Shown piece after piece: positions 1-5,245 of a stretch of 5,245 bases of DNA. The stretch lies in contig NZ_CP053923.1 in the NCBI RefSeq assembly GCF_014672695.1, forward strand, positions 2,000,848-2,006,092, written 5' to 3'. Source of the DNA: Defluviicoccus vanus. Its GTDB lineage: Bacteria; Pseudomonadota; Alphaproteobacteria; Rhodospirillales; Defluviicoccaceae. The position numbers and the translations under genes are program-made. The notes beneath the pieces were generated by a model. It was not told where the DNA came from, ran no database searches, and saw only the letters and a program-made list of their open reading frames with translations. Numbering within the stretch: position 1 is the first letter of the stretch; every line of letters begins with the position of its first letter.

Positions 1-213
1 GGTGGCTTCTTCCTCTGGCTCGACGTGGGCGATGGCGCAAGCGCCACCCGCCGACTCTGGGGCAATGCCGGGGTTAGGGTCCTGCCGGGAGCCTATCTTT
101 CCAAGGCGCAAGCGGATGGAAGCAATCCGGGAGCGTCCTTTATCCGCATTGCCCTGGTGGATCAGCCGGCGGCGGTAGAAGACGCTTTGAGGCGGATTGA
201 ACGCCACTTATAA
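1..213 (+). CDS. C-terminal end of a class I/II PLP-dependent aminotransferase (5' truncated by window)
   Basis: Only the last 70 codons and a TAA stop are present; the start lies to the left of the window. The fragment begins GGFFLWLDV, the usual strand of the small domain in fold-type I aminotransferases. It continues through LPGAYLS (residues 28-34 of the fragment) and NPGASFIRIALV (42-53). R49 in the FIRIAL motif corresponds to the conserved arginine that binds the substrate alpha-carboxylate. The PGxYL and NPG...RIALV pattern resembles DapC-type N-succinyl-LL-diaminopimelate aminotransferases of lysine and peptidoglycan synthesis, but the PLP lysine and substrate pocket are not visible, so substrate is inferred. 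An aminotransferase just upstream of ftsK is a frequent arrangement in alphaproteobacteria. The stop is 35 bases before the ftsK start, consistent with co-transcription. Family assignment is firm; the specific reaction is not. Confidence 0.85.
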   Translation, partial: GGFFLWLDVGDGASATRRLWGNAGVRVLPGAYLSKAQADGSNPGASFIRIALVDQPAAVEDALRRIERHL

Positions 214-248
214 GCATTCTATCTGTTCATCGTCGAGAGTATACGAGG

Positions 249-2663
249 ATGCTGCGTACCGGCACCCTGTCGATCCTCCCGGCCGGCACCGCAGTGTTCA
301 TGCGGCGGCGGCTGGCTGAGGTCGGTGGTCTTGCGATTCTCGTCCTGGCTGCGCTGCTGCTGGCAACCTTCGTCAGCTACGATCCAGCCGATCCCTCTTT
401 TAATAATGCCACCGGCGCAGTTGCCACCAACTGGCTTGGCCGTCCGGGTGCGCATATCGCCGATCTCTTCCTCCACAGCTACGGTGCCGCGGCGTTGCTG
501 GCGGTGGTCGGCTTGGCCGGCTGGGGCTGGCGACTGTGTCGCAAGCTGTCGCTGACCCGGCCGGTTCTCCGCGCGATGGCGCTGCTGCTGGCCGTAGCCC
601 TGCTTGCTGTCGCCCTGGCCTCCATCCCCGCGGTTCCCGGTTGGCCACTGGTCGCTGGCACCGGCGGTGCCATCGGTGCTATCTGCCTGCGTGCGGTGCA
701 ATGGCTCCTTGGCTCCTCCGCCGGTGGTTTCGACCCCAGTGCGATCACCGCCATATTCGGTGGCTTGGCAACCGTCGCCTTCCTTTACGGCTCGGGCCTC
801 TCCTTCAGCGATTGGGGCATTCTGTGGCGCGCTCCGGCCCGCTCGCTGGCCGCGGCCCGCGGTCTCGCCGCCCGCGGCGCCGAGGCCAAGCGAGACATCA
901 GCGGCTGGGCCCAGGCGTTGCGCGCACGGTTCCGTCGCCGCACCGATAAGGCGCCCGAAGACGATGACGACGGCGATTATGAGGACGGTTATGAGGACGC
1001 CTACGCGGATGGGAGCGACGTTGACGCATCGATCAAGGCGCCGTTAACCGAGGAAGGGATCGCGCAGCGCAGCGGTCCCGAGGTGATCGTTACCCCGAGG
1101 CCGCGGCCAAAGCGCGATCGCAAGGGCGGTGCGACCCAGGGTCGCCTCGACTTCGATCAGCCGCTCCGCTATCGGCCGCCGGCGCTCGATCTGCTGAAGC
1201 CGACCGCCGTCAGCGTCGTCGGCGACGGTCTCAGCCGCGATGCGCTGGAGCAGAACGCACGAATGCTGAAGACGGTGCTCGACGACTTCAGCATCCGTGG
1301 CGAAATCGTCAAGGTGCGTCCCGGCCCGGTGGTCACCCTTTACGAACTGGAGCCGGCACCAGGCACCAAGAGTTCGCGCGTCATCGGCCTCGCCGATGAC
1401 ATCGCCCGCTCGATGAGCGCCATCTCCGCCCGCGTCGCTGTGATCCCGGGACGCAACGTCATCGGCATCGAACTGCCCAATCAGCGGCGCGAGACGGTGG
1501 GGTTGCGCGAATTGCTGGCGACGGAGGCCTTCGAGCGGTTCGGTGGTCAGCTCAGTCTCGCCCTCGGCAAGGACATCGGCGGCGGATCAGTCATCGTCGA
1601 CCTGGCACGAATGCCGCATCTCTTGATCGCCGGCACCACCGGCTCCGGCAAGTCGGTGGCGATCAACGCGATGATCCTGTCACTGCTGTATCGGGCGACT
1701 CCCAGCGACTGCAAGTTCATCCTCATCGATCCGAAGATGCTGGAGCTATCGGTCTATGACGGGATCCCTCACCTCCTGACTCCGGTGGTTACCGAACCGG
1801 GCAAGGCGGTGGTGGCGCTGAAGTGGACGGTGCGCGAAATGGAGGAGCGCTACCGTGCCATGTCGCAGCTCGGCGTCCGCAACGTCGCCGGCTTCAATCA
1901 GCGCATCGCCGAAGCGAAGCAGAAGAACGAGCCACTTAGCCGCCGCGTCCAGACCGGCTACGACGACAACGGCCAGCCGGTATTCGAGGAGCAGAACCTG
2001 CAGCTCGAACCGCTGCCGCTGATTGTCGTCGTCGTCGATGAGATGGCCGACCTGATGCTGGTCGCTGGCAAGGATATCGAGGCCGCGGTGCAGCGGCTGT
2101 CACAGATGGCACGTGCCGCCGGCATTCATCTGATCATGGCAACGCAACGGCCCTCGGTGGACGTCATCACCGGCACCATCAAGGCCAACTTCCCCACCCG
2201 CATCAGCTTCCAGGTCACCTCGAAGATCGACAGCCGTACCATTCTCGGTGAGCAGGGAGCGGAACAACTGCTGGGTCAGGGCGACATGCTGTTCATGGCC
2301 CCCGGCGGCCGGGTGACCCGTGTGCACGGCCCCTTCGTTTCCGATGCCGAGGTGGAAGCGGTGGTCGCCCACTTGAAGGCGCAAGGCGAGCCCACCTACA
2401 TCGAGGCGATCACCCAGGCCGAGGACGAGGACGGCGAATCCGGCTTTGCCAGCGAAACCGAGGAGCAGGACGAGCTTTACGACGAGGCGTTGGAAATCGT
2501 CCGGCGTGACCGCAAGGCGTCCACCAGCTTCATCCAGCGGCGCCTGCAGATCGGCTACAATCGCGCCGCGCGGATCGTCGAGCGCATGGAAGCCGAGAAC
2601 ATCGTCTCCAAGCCGGACCGGGTCGGCCGTCGCGAGGTATTGCTCCGCGGCGACGACGACTGA
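249..2663 (+). CDS. ftsK: DNA translocase FtsK
   Basis: FtsK is a septal, hexameric ATP-driven DNA pump that clears and aligns the chromosome terminus for XerCD/dif resolution during division. The 804-residue protein has four or five hydrophobic segments in the first ~185 residues (about 25-42, 77-95, 108-125, 131-154, 163-183). An Arg/Ala-rich then acidic linker follows (about 195-300), then the motor. Walker A is GTTGSGKS (462-469) and Walker B is LIVVVVDEMAD (591-601, D597/E598). The C-terminal gamma winged helix spans about 738-800 and contains GYNRAARIVE. N771, R775 and E778 align with the E. coli residues (N1296, R1300, E1303) reported to contact KOPS DNA. At 804 residues it is much shorter than E. 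coli FtsK (1329) because the linker is short, as is usual in alphaproteobacteria. The ATG at 249 has GAGAG at 235-239, nine bases upstream. An in-frame ATG at 300 (MRRRLAEVGG) lacks a clear ribosome binding site but would still keep every membrane segment, so the start is not fully settled. Confidence 0.97.
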   Translation: MLRTGTLSILPAGTAVFMRRRLAEVGGLAILVLAALLLATFVSYDPADPSFNNATGAVATNWLGRPGAHIADLFLHSYGAAALLAVVGLAGWGWRLCRKLSLTRPVLRAMALLLAVALLAVALASIPAVPGWPLVAGTGGAIGAICLRAVQWLLGSSAGGFDPSAITAIFGGLATVAFLYGSGLSFSDWGILWRAPARSLAAARGLAARGAEAKRDISGWAQALRARFRRRTDKAPEDDDDGDYEDGYEDAYADGSDVDASIKAPLTEEGIAQRSGPEVIVTPRPRPKRDRKGGATQGRLDFDQPLRYRPPALDLLKPTAVSVVGDGLSRDALEQNARMLKTVLDDFSIRGEIVKVRPGPVVTLYELEPAPGTKSSRVIGLADDIARSMSAISARVAVIPGRNVIGIELPNQRRETVGLRELLATEAFERFGGQLSLALGKDIGGGSVIVDLARMPHLLIAGTTGSGKSVAINAMILSLLYRATPSDCKFILIDPKMLELSVYDGIPHLLTPVVTEPGKAVVALKWTVREMEERYRAMSQLGVRNVAGFNQRIAEAKQKNEPLSRRVQTGYDDNGQPVFEEQNLQLEPLPLIVVVVDEMADLMLVAGKDIEAAVQRLSQMARAAGIHLIMATQRPSVDVITGTIKANFPTRISFQVTSKIDSRTILGEQGAEQLLGQGDMLFMAPGGRVTRVHGPFVSDAEVEAVVAHLKAQGEPTYIEAITQAEDEDGESGFASETEEQDELYDEALEIVRRDRKASTSFIQRRLQIGYNRAARIVERMEAENIVSKPDRVGRREVLLRGDDD
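975..1010 (+). repeat. 12-bp tandem repeat in the FtsK linker encoding DYED-GYED-AYAD
   Basis: Three consecutive 12-base units encode DYED, GYED and AYAD (FtsK residues 243-254). The first two share an identical 11-base core, TTATGAGGACG, at 977-987 and 989-999. The third has diverged at synonymous and non-synonymous positions. The repeat lies in a strongly acidic stretch (about 236-259) that starts with PEDDDD and separates the membrane domain from the motor. The period is a multiple of three, so unit gain or loss keeps the frame. This looks like local slippage expansion in a disordered linker. Confidence 0.75.
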
Positions 2664-2705
2664 TCCTGTAACACTGAGTGCAAGTCCCGGCGGCTTTGCA
2701 TTATC

Positions 2706-2711
2706 GGAAGG
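2706..2711 (+). promoter_or_regulatory. Strong ribosome binding site of lolA
   Basis: GGAAGG sits seven bases before the ATG at 2719, a near-ideal Shine-Dalgarno match and spacing. It decides the lolA start: the reading frame is open further upstream, into ftsK, but those earlier ATG codons would overlap ftsK and lose the signal peptide. The 55-base gap between the ftsK stop and this start shows no evident terminator hairpin, which supports translation of lolA from a shared ftsK-lolA message. Confidence 0.8.
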
Positions 2712-2718
2712 ACGCACC

Positions 2719-3378
2719 ATGGACTTGCGACGTGGCCTGTTAGCTTTGGCAGTGGCGGCACTGCCGCTTCTGCCCGGCGAAGCGAGCGCTACGATTCCGT
2801 CGTCGCTGCAACTGACGGCGGAGACACGCCAGGAGCTGCAGGACATTCAGGCCTACCTGAACACCATTCGAACGGTTGAGTCCGACTTTCTGCAGACATC
2901 GTCGAACGGCGAGCATGCGTCAGGGCGGCTGTACATGTCGCGGCCTGGCAAGCTCAGGGTCGAGTATACGCCACCGCCGGCGATCCTTGTCGTCGCCGAC
3001 GGTACCTTCCTGATCTATTACGACAAGGCGCTCGATCAGGTGAGCTACGTGCCGCTGAGTGCGTCTCCGGCCGGCATTCTCCTCGACAAGCGGATCAACC
3101 TCGACGATCCAGCCCTAACCATCACCGACGTCGTTGATGATGGTGACACGGTTCGCATCAGTGTCGTGCGCACCGAAAGCGCCGGCGATGGATCGCTGAC
3201 GCTGTTTGTGACCAAGTCACCCTGGCAGCTTTCCGAGTGGGAAGTCACCGACGCCCAGGGAATCACCACCCGGGTGACGCTGGCCAATCCGGTCTTTGGC
3301 GGATCGTTGAATGCGAAGCTGTTCGAGTTCCGCAATCCCCGCATGCCAGGGGAAGGCGATTATCCCTCCGGTCGCTAA
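2719..3378 (+). CDS. lolA: Outer-membrane lipoprotein carrier protein LolA
   Basis: LolA is the periplasmic chaperone that takes acylated lipoproteins released by the LolCDE ABC transporter and carries them to the outer membrane. The 219-residue product begins with a typical signal peptide: MDLRR, a hydrophobic core (about 6-19), and a likely signal peptidase I site after ASA (residue 24). There is no lipobox cysteine, so the mature protein should be soluble. The mature part has the LolA half-barrel pattern: an amphipathic helix with YLNTIRTVESDFLQ (46-59), then ASGRLYMSRPGKLRVEY (67-83). R75 in the SRPGKLR motif matches the conserved arginine of the family. Later come VVADGTFLIYYD (91-102) and a C-terminal LANPVFGGSLNAKLFEF strand region (188-204). 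The length fits alphaproteobacterial LolA, which usually lacks a recognisable LolB partner. It follows ftsK by 55 bases on the same strand and is probably in its operon. It converges on gyaR downstream. Confidence 0.95.
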   Translation: MDLRRGLLALAVAALPLLPGEASATIPSSLQLTAETRQELQDIQAYLNTIRTVESDFLQTSSNGEHASGRLYMSRPGKLRVEYTPPPAILVVADGTFLIYYDKALDQVSYVPLSASPAGILLDKRINLDDPALTITDVVDDGDTVRISVVRTESAGDGSLTLFVTKSPWQLSEWEVTDAQGITTRVTLANPVFGGSLNAKLFEFRNPRMPGEGDYPSGR

Positions 3379-3382
3379 AGCG

Positions 3383-3476
3383 TGTCGTCAGGCGTTGATG
3401 GAGGAATAGGCTTCGCGGCAGGCGGGCCCGGTCGACAGCCATTCGTAGCCGCCATCTTTTGCCGCGACTGACGACA
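3383..3476. repeat. Nested interrupted inverted repeat between convergent lolA and gyaR
   Basis: The gap between the two convergent stops can fold back on itself. The right arm 3460-3476 is continuous: TGCCGCGACTGACGACA. Its last nine bases pair perfectly with TGTCGTCAG at 3383-3391, and its first eight pair perfectly with TCGCGGCA at 3413-3420. The two left half-arms are separated by 21 unpaired bases (3392-3412). A further five pairs (GGCGG 3421-3425 with CCGCC 3449-3453) can extend the stem inward. Neither side is followed by a T-tract, so it is not a canonical intrinsic terminator, although a role in ending the two convergent transcripts is the simplest reading. Alternatives are a decayed palindromic repeat unit or chance in GC-rich DNA. 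The pairing is directly visible; any function is inferred. Confidence 0.55.
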
Positions 3477-3480
3477 GGTC

Positions 3481-4473
3481 CTAGAAGCCCAAATCTTCGG
3501 GCAGCACCCGGTTTGGCGGGCTGTGGCCGTCGCAGAAGCTCTTGATGTTGATGATCACGCAATCGCCCATGCCGATGCGGCCCTCGGTGGTGGCCGAACC
3601 CATGTGCGGCAGCAGCACCACATTGTCGAGCTGCAGCAGCTTCGGGTTCACCGCCGGCTCGTTCTCGAACACGTCCAGACCGGCGCCGGCGATCTCGTGC
3701 GCCCGCAGCATCTTCACCAGCGCGAGTTCATCGATGATCTCGCCGCGCGCGGTGTTGACGATGAAGGCGTGCGGCGGCAACAGCTTCAGCCGCCGCGCCG
3801 AGAGCAGGTGATAACTGGCCGGGGTATGCGGGCAGTGGACGGTGATAATGTCCATCCGCGCCAGCATCTGATCGAGGCTCTCGTGGTAGGTGGCCTCCAG
3901 CTCGGTCTCGATCTCCGGATGCAGACGGCGGCGGTTGTGATAGTGAATTTTCATGTTGAAGGCGCGCGCCCGGCGCGCCACCGCCTGACCAATGCGGCCC
4001 ATGCCGACGATGCCGAGCCGCTTGCCGGAGACCCGCTGTCCCAGCATCCAGGTGGGTGCCCAGCCGGTCCAGTGACCCTCCCGCAGCACCCGCTCGCCTT
4101 CGGTGAGCCGGCGCGGCACGGCGAGGATCAGCGCCATCGTCATGTCGGCGGTGTCCTCGGTGAGCACGTCCGGCGTATTGGTGACGACGATGCCACGCTC
4201 GCGCGCCGCCCGCAGATCGATGTGATCGAAGCCGGTGCCAAAGTTGGCGATCAGCTTCAGTCGCTCTGCGGCGGTGTTGATGATCACCGAATCGATGCGG
4301 TCGGTCACCGTCGGCACCAGAACGTCGGCGACCTGCGCCAGTTCCAGGATCTTGTTGCGGCTCAACGGCTCGTCGGAGAGGTTGAGGCGCACGTCAAACA
4401 GCTCCATCATCCGCGTCTCAACGACATCGGGGAGCTTTCGGGTTACAACGACGAGCGGTTTTGCTTTGGGCAT
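3481..4473 (-). CDS. gyaR: D-glycerate dehydrogenase / glyoxylate-hydroxypyruvate reductase (D-2-hydroxyacid dehydrogenase)
   Basis: This cytoplasmic oxidoreductase reduces glyoxylate or hydroxypyruvate to glycolate or D-glycerate, linking C2 and serine-type metabolism to glycolysis. The 330-residue protein has the full two-domain layout. The substrate loop is ANFGTGFDHIDL (76-87). The Rossmann motif GMGRIG lies at 157-162 inside GKRLGIVGMGRIGQAVA. The catalytic Arg is R243 (NTARGEIIDE), the acid E272 (FENEP) and the base H290 (LPHMGSAT). After the second Rossmann strand (KIHYHN) come N180-R181-R182-R183 instead of the aspartate expected in NAD-specific enzymes, so NADP(H) preference is likely. 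The C-terminus (INIKSFCDGHSPPNRVLPEDLGF) is normal for the family. The ATG at 4473 gives the standard N-terminus MPKAKPLVVVTRKLP, with only a weak GGA-type ribosome binding site upstream. It is divergent from the SH3 gene and convergent with lolA. Family assignment is firm; separating glyoxylate from hydroxypyruvate as main substrate is not possible here. Confidence 0.93.
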   Translation of the reverse strand: MPKAKPLVVVTRKLPDVVETRMMELFDVRLNLSDEPLSRNKILELAQVADVLVPTVTDRIDSVIINTAAERLKLIANFGTGFDHIDLRAARERGIVVTNTPDVLTEDTADMTMALILAVPRRLTEGERVLREGHWTGWAPTWMLGQRVSGKRLGIVGMGRIGQAVARRARAFNMKIHYHNRRRLHPEIETELEATYHESLDQMLARMDIITVHCPHTPASYHLLSARRLKLLPPHAFIVNTARGEIIDELALVKMLRAHEIAGAGLDVFENEPAVNPKLLQLDNVVLLPHMGSATTEGRIGMGDCVIINIKSFCDGHSPPNRVLPEDLGF

Positions 4474-4643
4474 GCCGGTCCGTGAGCGGCTTATCTCGAA
4501 ATGTTATGCGGGGTTAGCAGGCTCCTGGGTGCCTGTCCAGCAGAGCTACGATATGATGGTGACGTAAGCGTGATATAGTAAGTTTTTGGCAAATGAAGCT
4601 CAAAATATTGAAAGCGATCCGGCGAATTCCTGGGGGAAAAACG
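4474..4643. promoter_or_regulatory. Divergent intergenic region between gyaR and the SH3-protein gene
   Basis: This stretch must hold the promoters for both divergent genes if each has its own. It is visibly more AT-rich than the flanks from about 4548 to 4615. On the + strand, TATGAT (4552-4557) and TATAGT (4574-4579) resemble -10 boxes, but no good -35 hexamer lies 16-18 bases upstream of either. TTGGCA at 4586-4591 resembles a -35 box but has no well-spaced -10 partner. On the - strand, TGGACA (complement of 4534-4539) is a -35-like match without a convincing -10. A short hairpin, CAGGC/GCCTG (4518-4522 with 4531-4535), lies on the gyaR side. No specific promoter or operator is asserted beyond the region itself. 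Confidence 0.35.
4632..4637 (+). promoter_or_regulatory. Ribosome binding site deciding the SH3-protein start
   Basis: GGGGGA ends six bases before the ATG at 4644, a good Shine-Dalgarno position. The in-frame upstream ATG at 4593 is preceded by a T-run and TTGGCAA, with no purine-rich ribosome binding site. Starting at 4644 also puts a compact signal peptide at the very N-terminus. The upstream start would add 17 residues, MKLKILKAIRRIPGGKT, giving a long basic n-region, which is not impossible for an exported protein. Confidence 0.6.
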
Positions 4644-5147
4644 ATGGCGGCGAGGATCTTCGTAATCCTGGCGATGCTGCTGGCATCGGTGGCGGCGGAA
4701 GCCGATGCCGCGCCTAACGATTCCGGCCTGCCGATTCCACGCTTCGTCAGCCTGCGCTCCGGGGAGGCCAACATCCGCACCGGTCCGGGTGAGCAGTATC
4801 CCATCAAGTGGACCTACCAGCGGCAAGGGCTGCCGCTCGAAGTGGTCGCCGAATATCACCACTGGCGTCGCGTCCGCGACTGGCAGGGCACCGAAGGCTG
4901 GATGCATTCGAGCATGCTGACCGGCAAACGCGCCTTCATGGTTATCGGCGATGGCAGCGCGGTGTTGATCCGCGCCGACGCCAACGCGTCAGCGCGGGTG
5001 GTCGCCCAGGTGGAGCCGAAGGTCGTCGGCCGGATCGATGCGTGTGCCAAGGGCAGCGACTGGTGCCGGGTGCGGGTGGACGACGTCAAAGGCTGGCTGC
5101 CGCGCAAAGCCATGTGGGGAATCTATCCCAACGAGGAGGTGGACTGA
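4644..5147 (+). CDS. Exported protein with two bacterial SH3-like domains, function unknown
   Basis: From the ATG at 4644 the product is 167 residues; from 4593 it would be 184. The N-terminus MAARIFVILAMLLASVAAEADA is a signal peptide with a probable cleavage after ADA (residue 22). There is no lipobox, so a periplasmic protein is expected. The mature part holds two SH3-like repeats. The first (about 33-92) has the hallmark ANIRTGPGEQYPIKW and ends EGWMHSSML. The second (about 100-155) is more diverged, with VLIRADANASARVVAQVE and ending KGWLPRKAMWGIYPNEE. C134 and C141 flank a short turn in the second repeat and could form a disulfide. The two-repeat exported form resembles the SH3_4 (formerly DUF1058) family common in alphaproteobacteria. 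Bacterial SH3 domains often bind peptidoglycan or cell-wall peptides, but no catalytic domain is attached here. It is divergent from gyaR; no functional link to that enzyme is evident. Confidence 0.88.
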   Translation: MAARIFVILAMLLASVAAEADAAPNDSGLPIPRFVSLRSGEANIRTGPGEQYPIKWTYQRQGLPLEVVAEYHHWRRVRDWQGTEGWMHSSMLTGKRAFMVIGDGSAVLIRADANASARVVAQVEPKVVGRIDACAKGSDWCRVRVDDVKGWLPRKAMWGIYPNEEVD

Positions 5148-5186
5148 GCGGGAGCCGCAGCCGCGCCACCACCGCGTCATCTCGGG

Positions 5187-5245
5187 CTAAATCAACGTGT
5201 CCTGATCGCTATCGTCCTTCCGCCCGCTCCGCCTGGCGGCGTCGA
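5187..5245 (-). CDS. Possible C-terminal end of a gene entering from the right edge
   Basis: On the minus strand the frame is open from the window edge to a TAG at 5189-5187. It encodes at least 18 residues ending DAARRSGRKDDSDQDTLI. The mixed basic/acidic, low-complexity make-up is typical of a disordered protein tail, and the position leaves a normal ~40-base gap to the convergent SH3-gene stop at 5147. No domain is visible, so the product cannot be named. Eighteen stop-free codons in GC-rich DNA are not significant by themselves, so this rests on composition and spacing. Confidence 0.4.
   Translation of the reverse strand, partial: DAARRSGRKDDSDQDTLI

Noticed and set aside
2019..2041. A GTC trinucleotide run (VVVVDE) in ftsK that looks like a microsatellite.
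   Set aside because: It encodes the Walker B strand, which is hydrophobic valine/isoleucine in all FtsK proteins, so it is explained by protein constraint.
2446..2718. Upstream in-frame extension of lolA into ftsK.
   Set aside because: The translated extension is a Ser/Arg-rich frame-shadow of ftsK. The strong GGAAGG site and signal peptide place the start at 2719.
2664..2718. Possible terminator or promoter between ftsK and lolA.
   Set aside because: No stable stem with a T-tract and no well-spaced -35/-10 pair is visible in these 55 bases.
2100..2846. A 248-codon minus-strand open frame antisense to the ftsK 3' end and the lolA start.
   Set aside because: It overlaps two well-supported genes, shows no recognisable motif, and fits a codon-bias shadow.
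3523..4485. A 320-codon open frame on the + strand covering nearly all of gyaR in antisense.
   Set aside because: It is rich in His, Arg, Gln and Asp with no domain, as expected from the complement of a GC-biased coding strand. The minus strand carries an unmistakable dehydrogenase with all catalytic residues.
4518..4535. Short hairpin CAGGC/GCCTG upstream of gyaR as a possible operator or attenuator.
   Set aside because: Five pairs with an eight-base loop are expected by chance at this GC content, and no regulator motif accompanies it.
5148..5186. Possible terminator after the SH3-protein gene.
   Set aside because: The sequence is GC-rich but shows no clean stem-loop followed by a T-run on either strand.

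Overview
This is a GC-rich window (roughly 60-65% by eye). The gene order and protein types point to an alphaproteobacterium, most likely near the Rhodospirillales. The sequence alone does not fix the genus. The main clues are the order aminotransferase - ftsK - lolA, which is common in alphaproteobacteria, and a D-glycerate dehydrogenase/hydroxypyruvate reductase divergent from a small exported bacterial-SH3 protein.

Layout, left to right. Positions 1-213 (+) are the last 70 codons of a fold-type I PLP aminotransferase resembling N-succinyl-diaminopimelate aminotransferase. After 35 bases comes ftsK (249-2663, +), a complete DNA translocase with membrane domain, acidic linker, RecA-like motor and a C-terminal winged-helix domain. 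After another 55 bases comes lolA (2719-3378, +), a periplasmic lipoprotein chaperone with a strong ribosome binding site. These three genes read as one co-directional unit. lolA then converges on gyaR (3481-4473, -). The 102-base gap between them is almost filled by a nested inverted repeat (3383-3476), the least ordinary non-coding structure here. gyaR is divergent from an exported SH3-domain protein (4644-5147, +), with an intergenic region of about 170 bases holding promoter-like AT-rich patches. At the right edge, 5187-5245 (-) looks like the last 18 codons of another gene entering from outside.

How they fit together. The left block is cell-envelope and division housekeeping: possible diaminopimelate synthesis for the wall, chromosome segregation at the septum, and lipoprotein trafficking to the outer membrane. 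The right block pairs a glyoxylate/hydroxypyruvate reductase with an envelope protein of unknown role. No RNA gene, mobile element, CRISPR array or phage gene was seen.

I found no convincing undescribed multi-gene system. The best second-look items are the palindromic structure between lolA and gyaR with the overlapping in-frame extension of gyaR past its stop, the tandem acidic repeat in the FtsK linker, and the uncharacterised SH3 protein.
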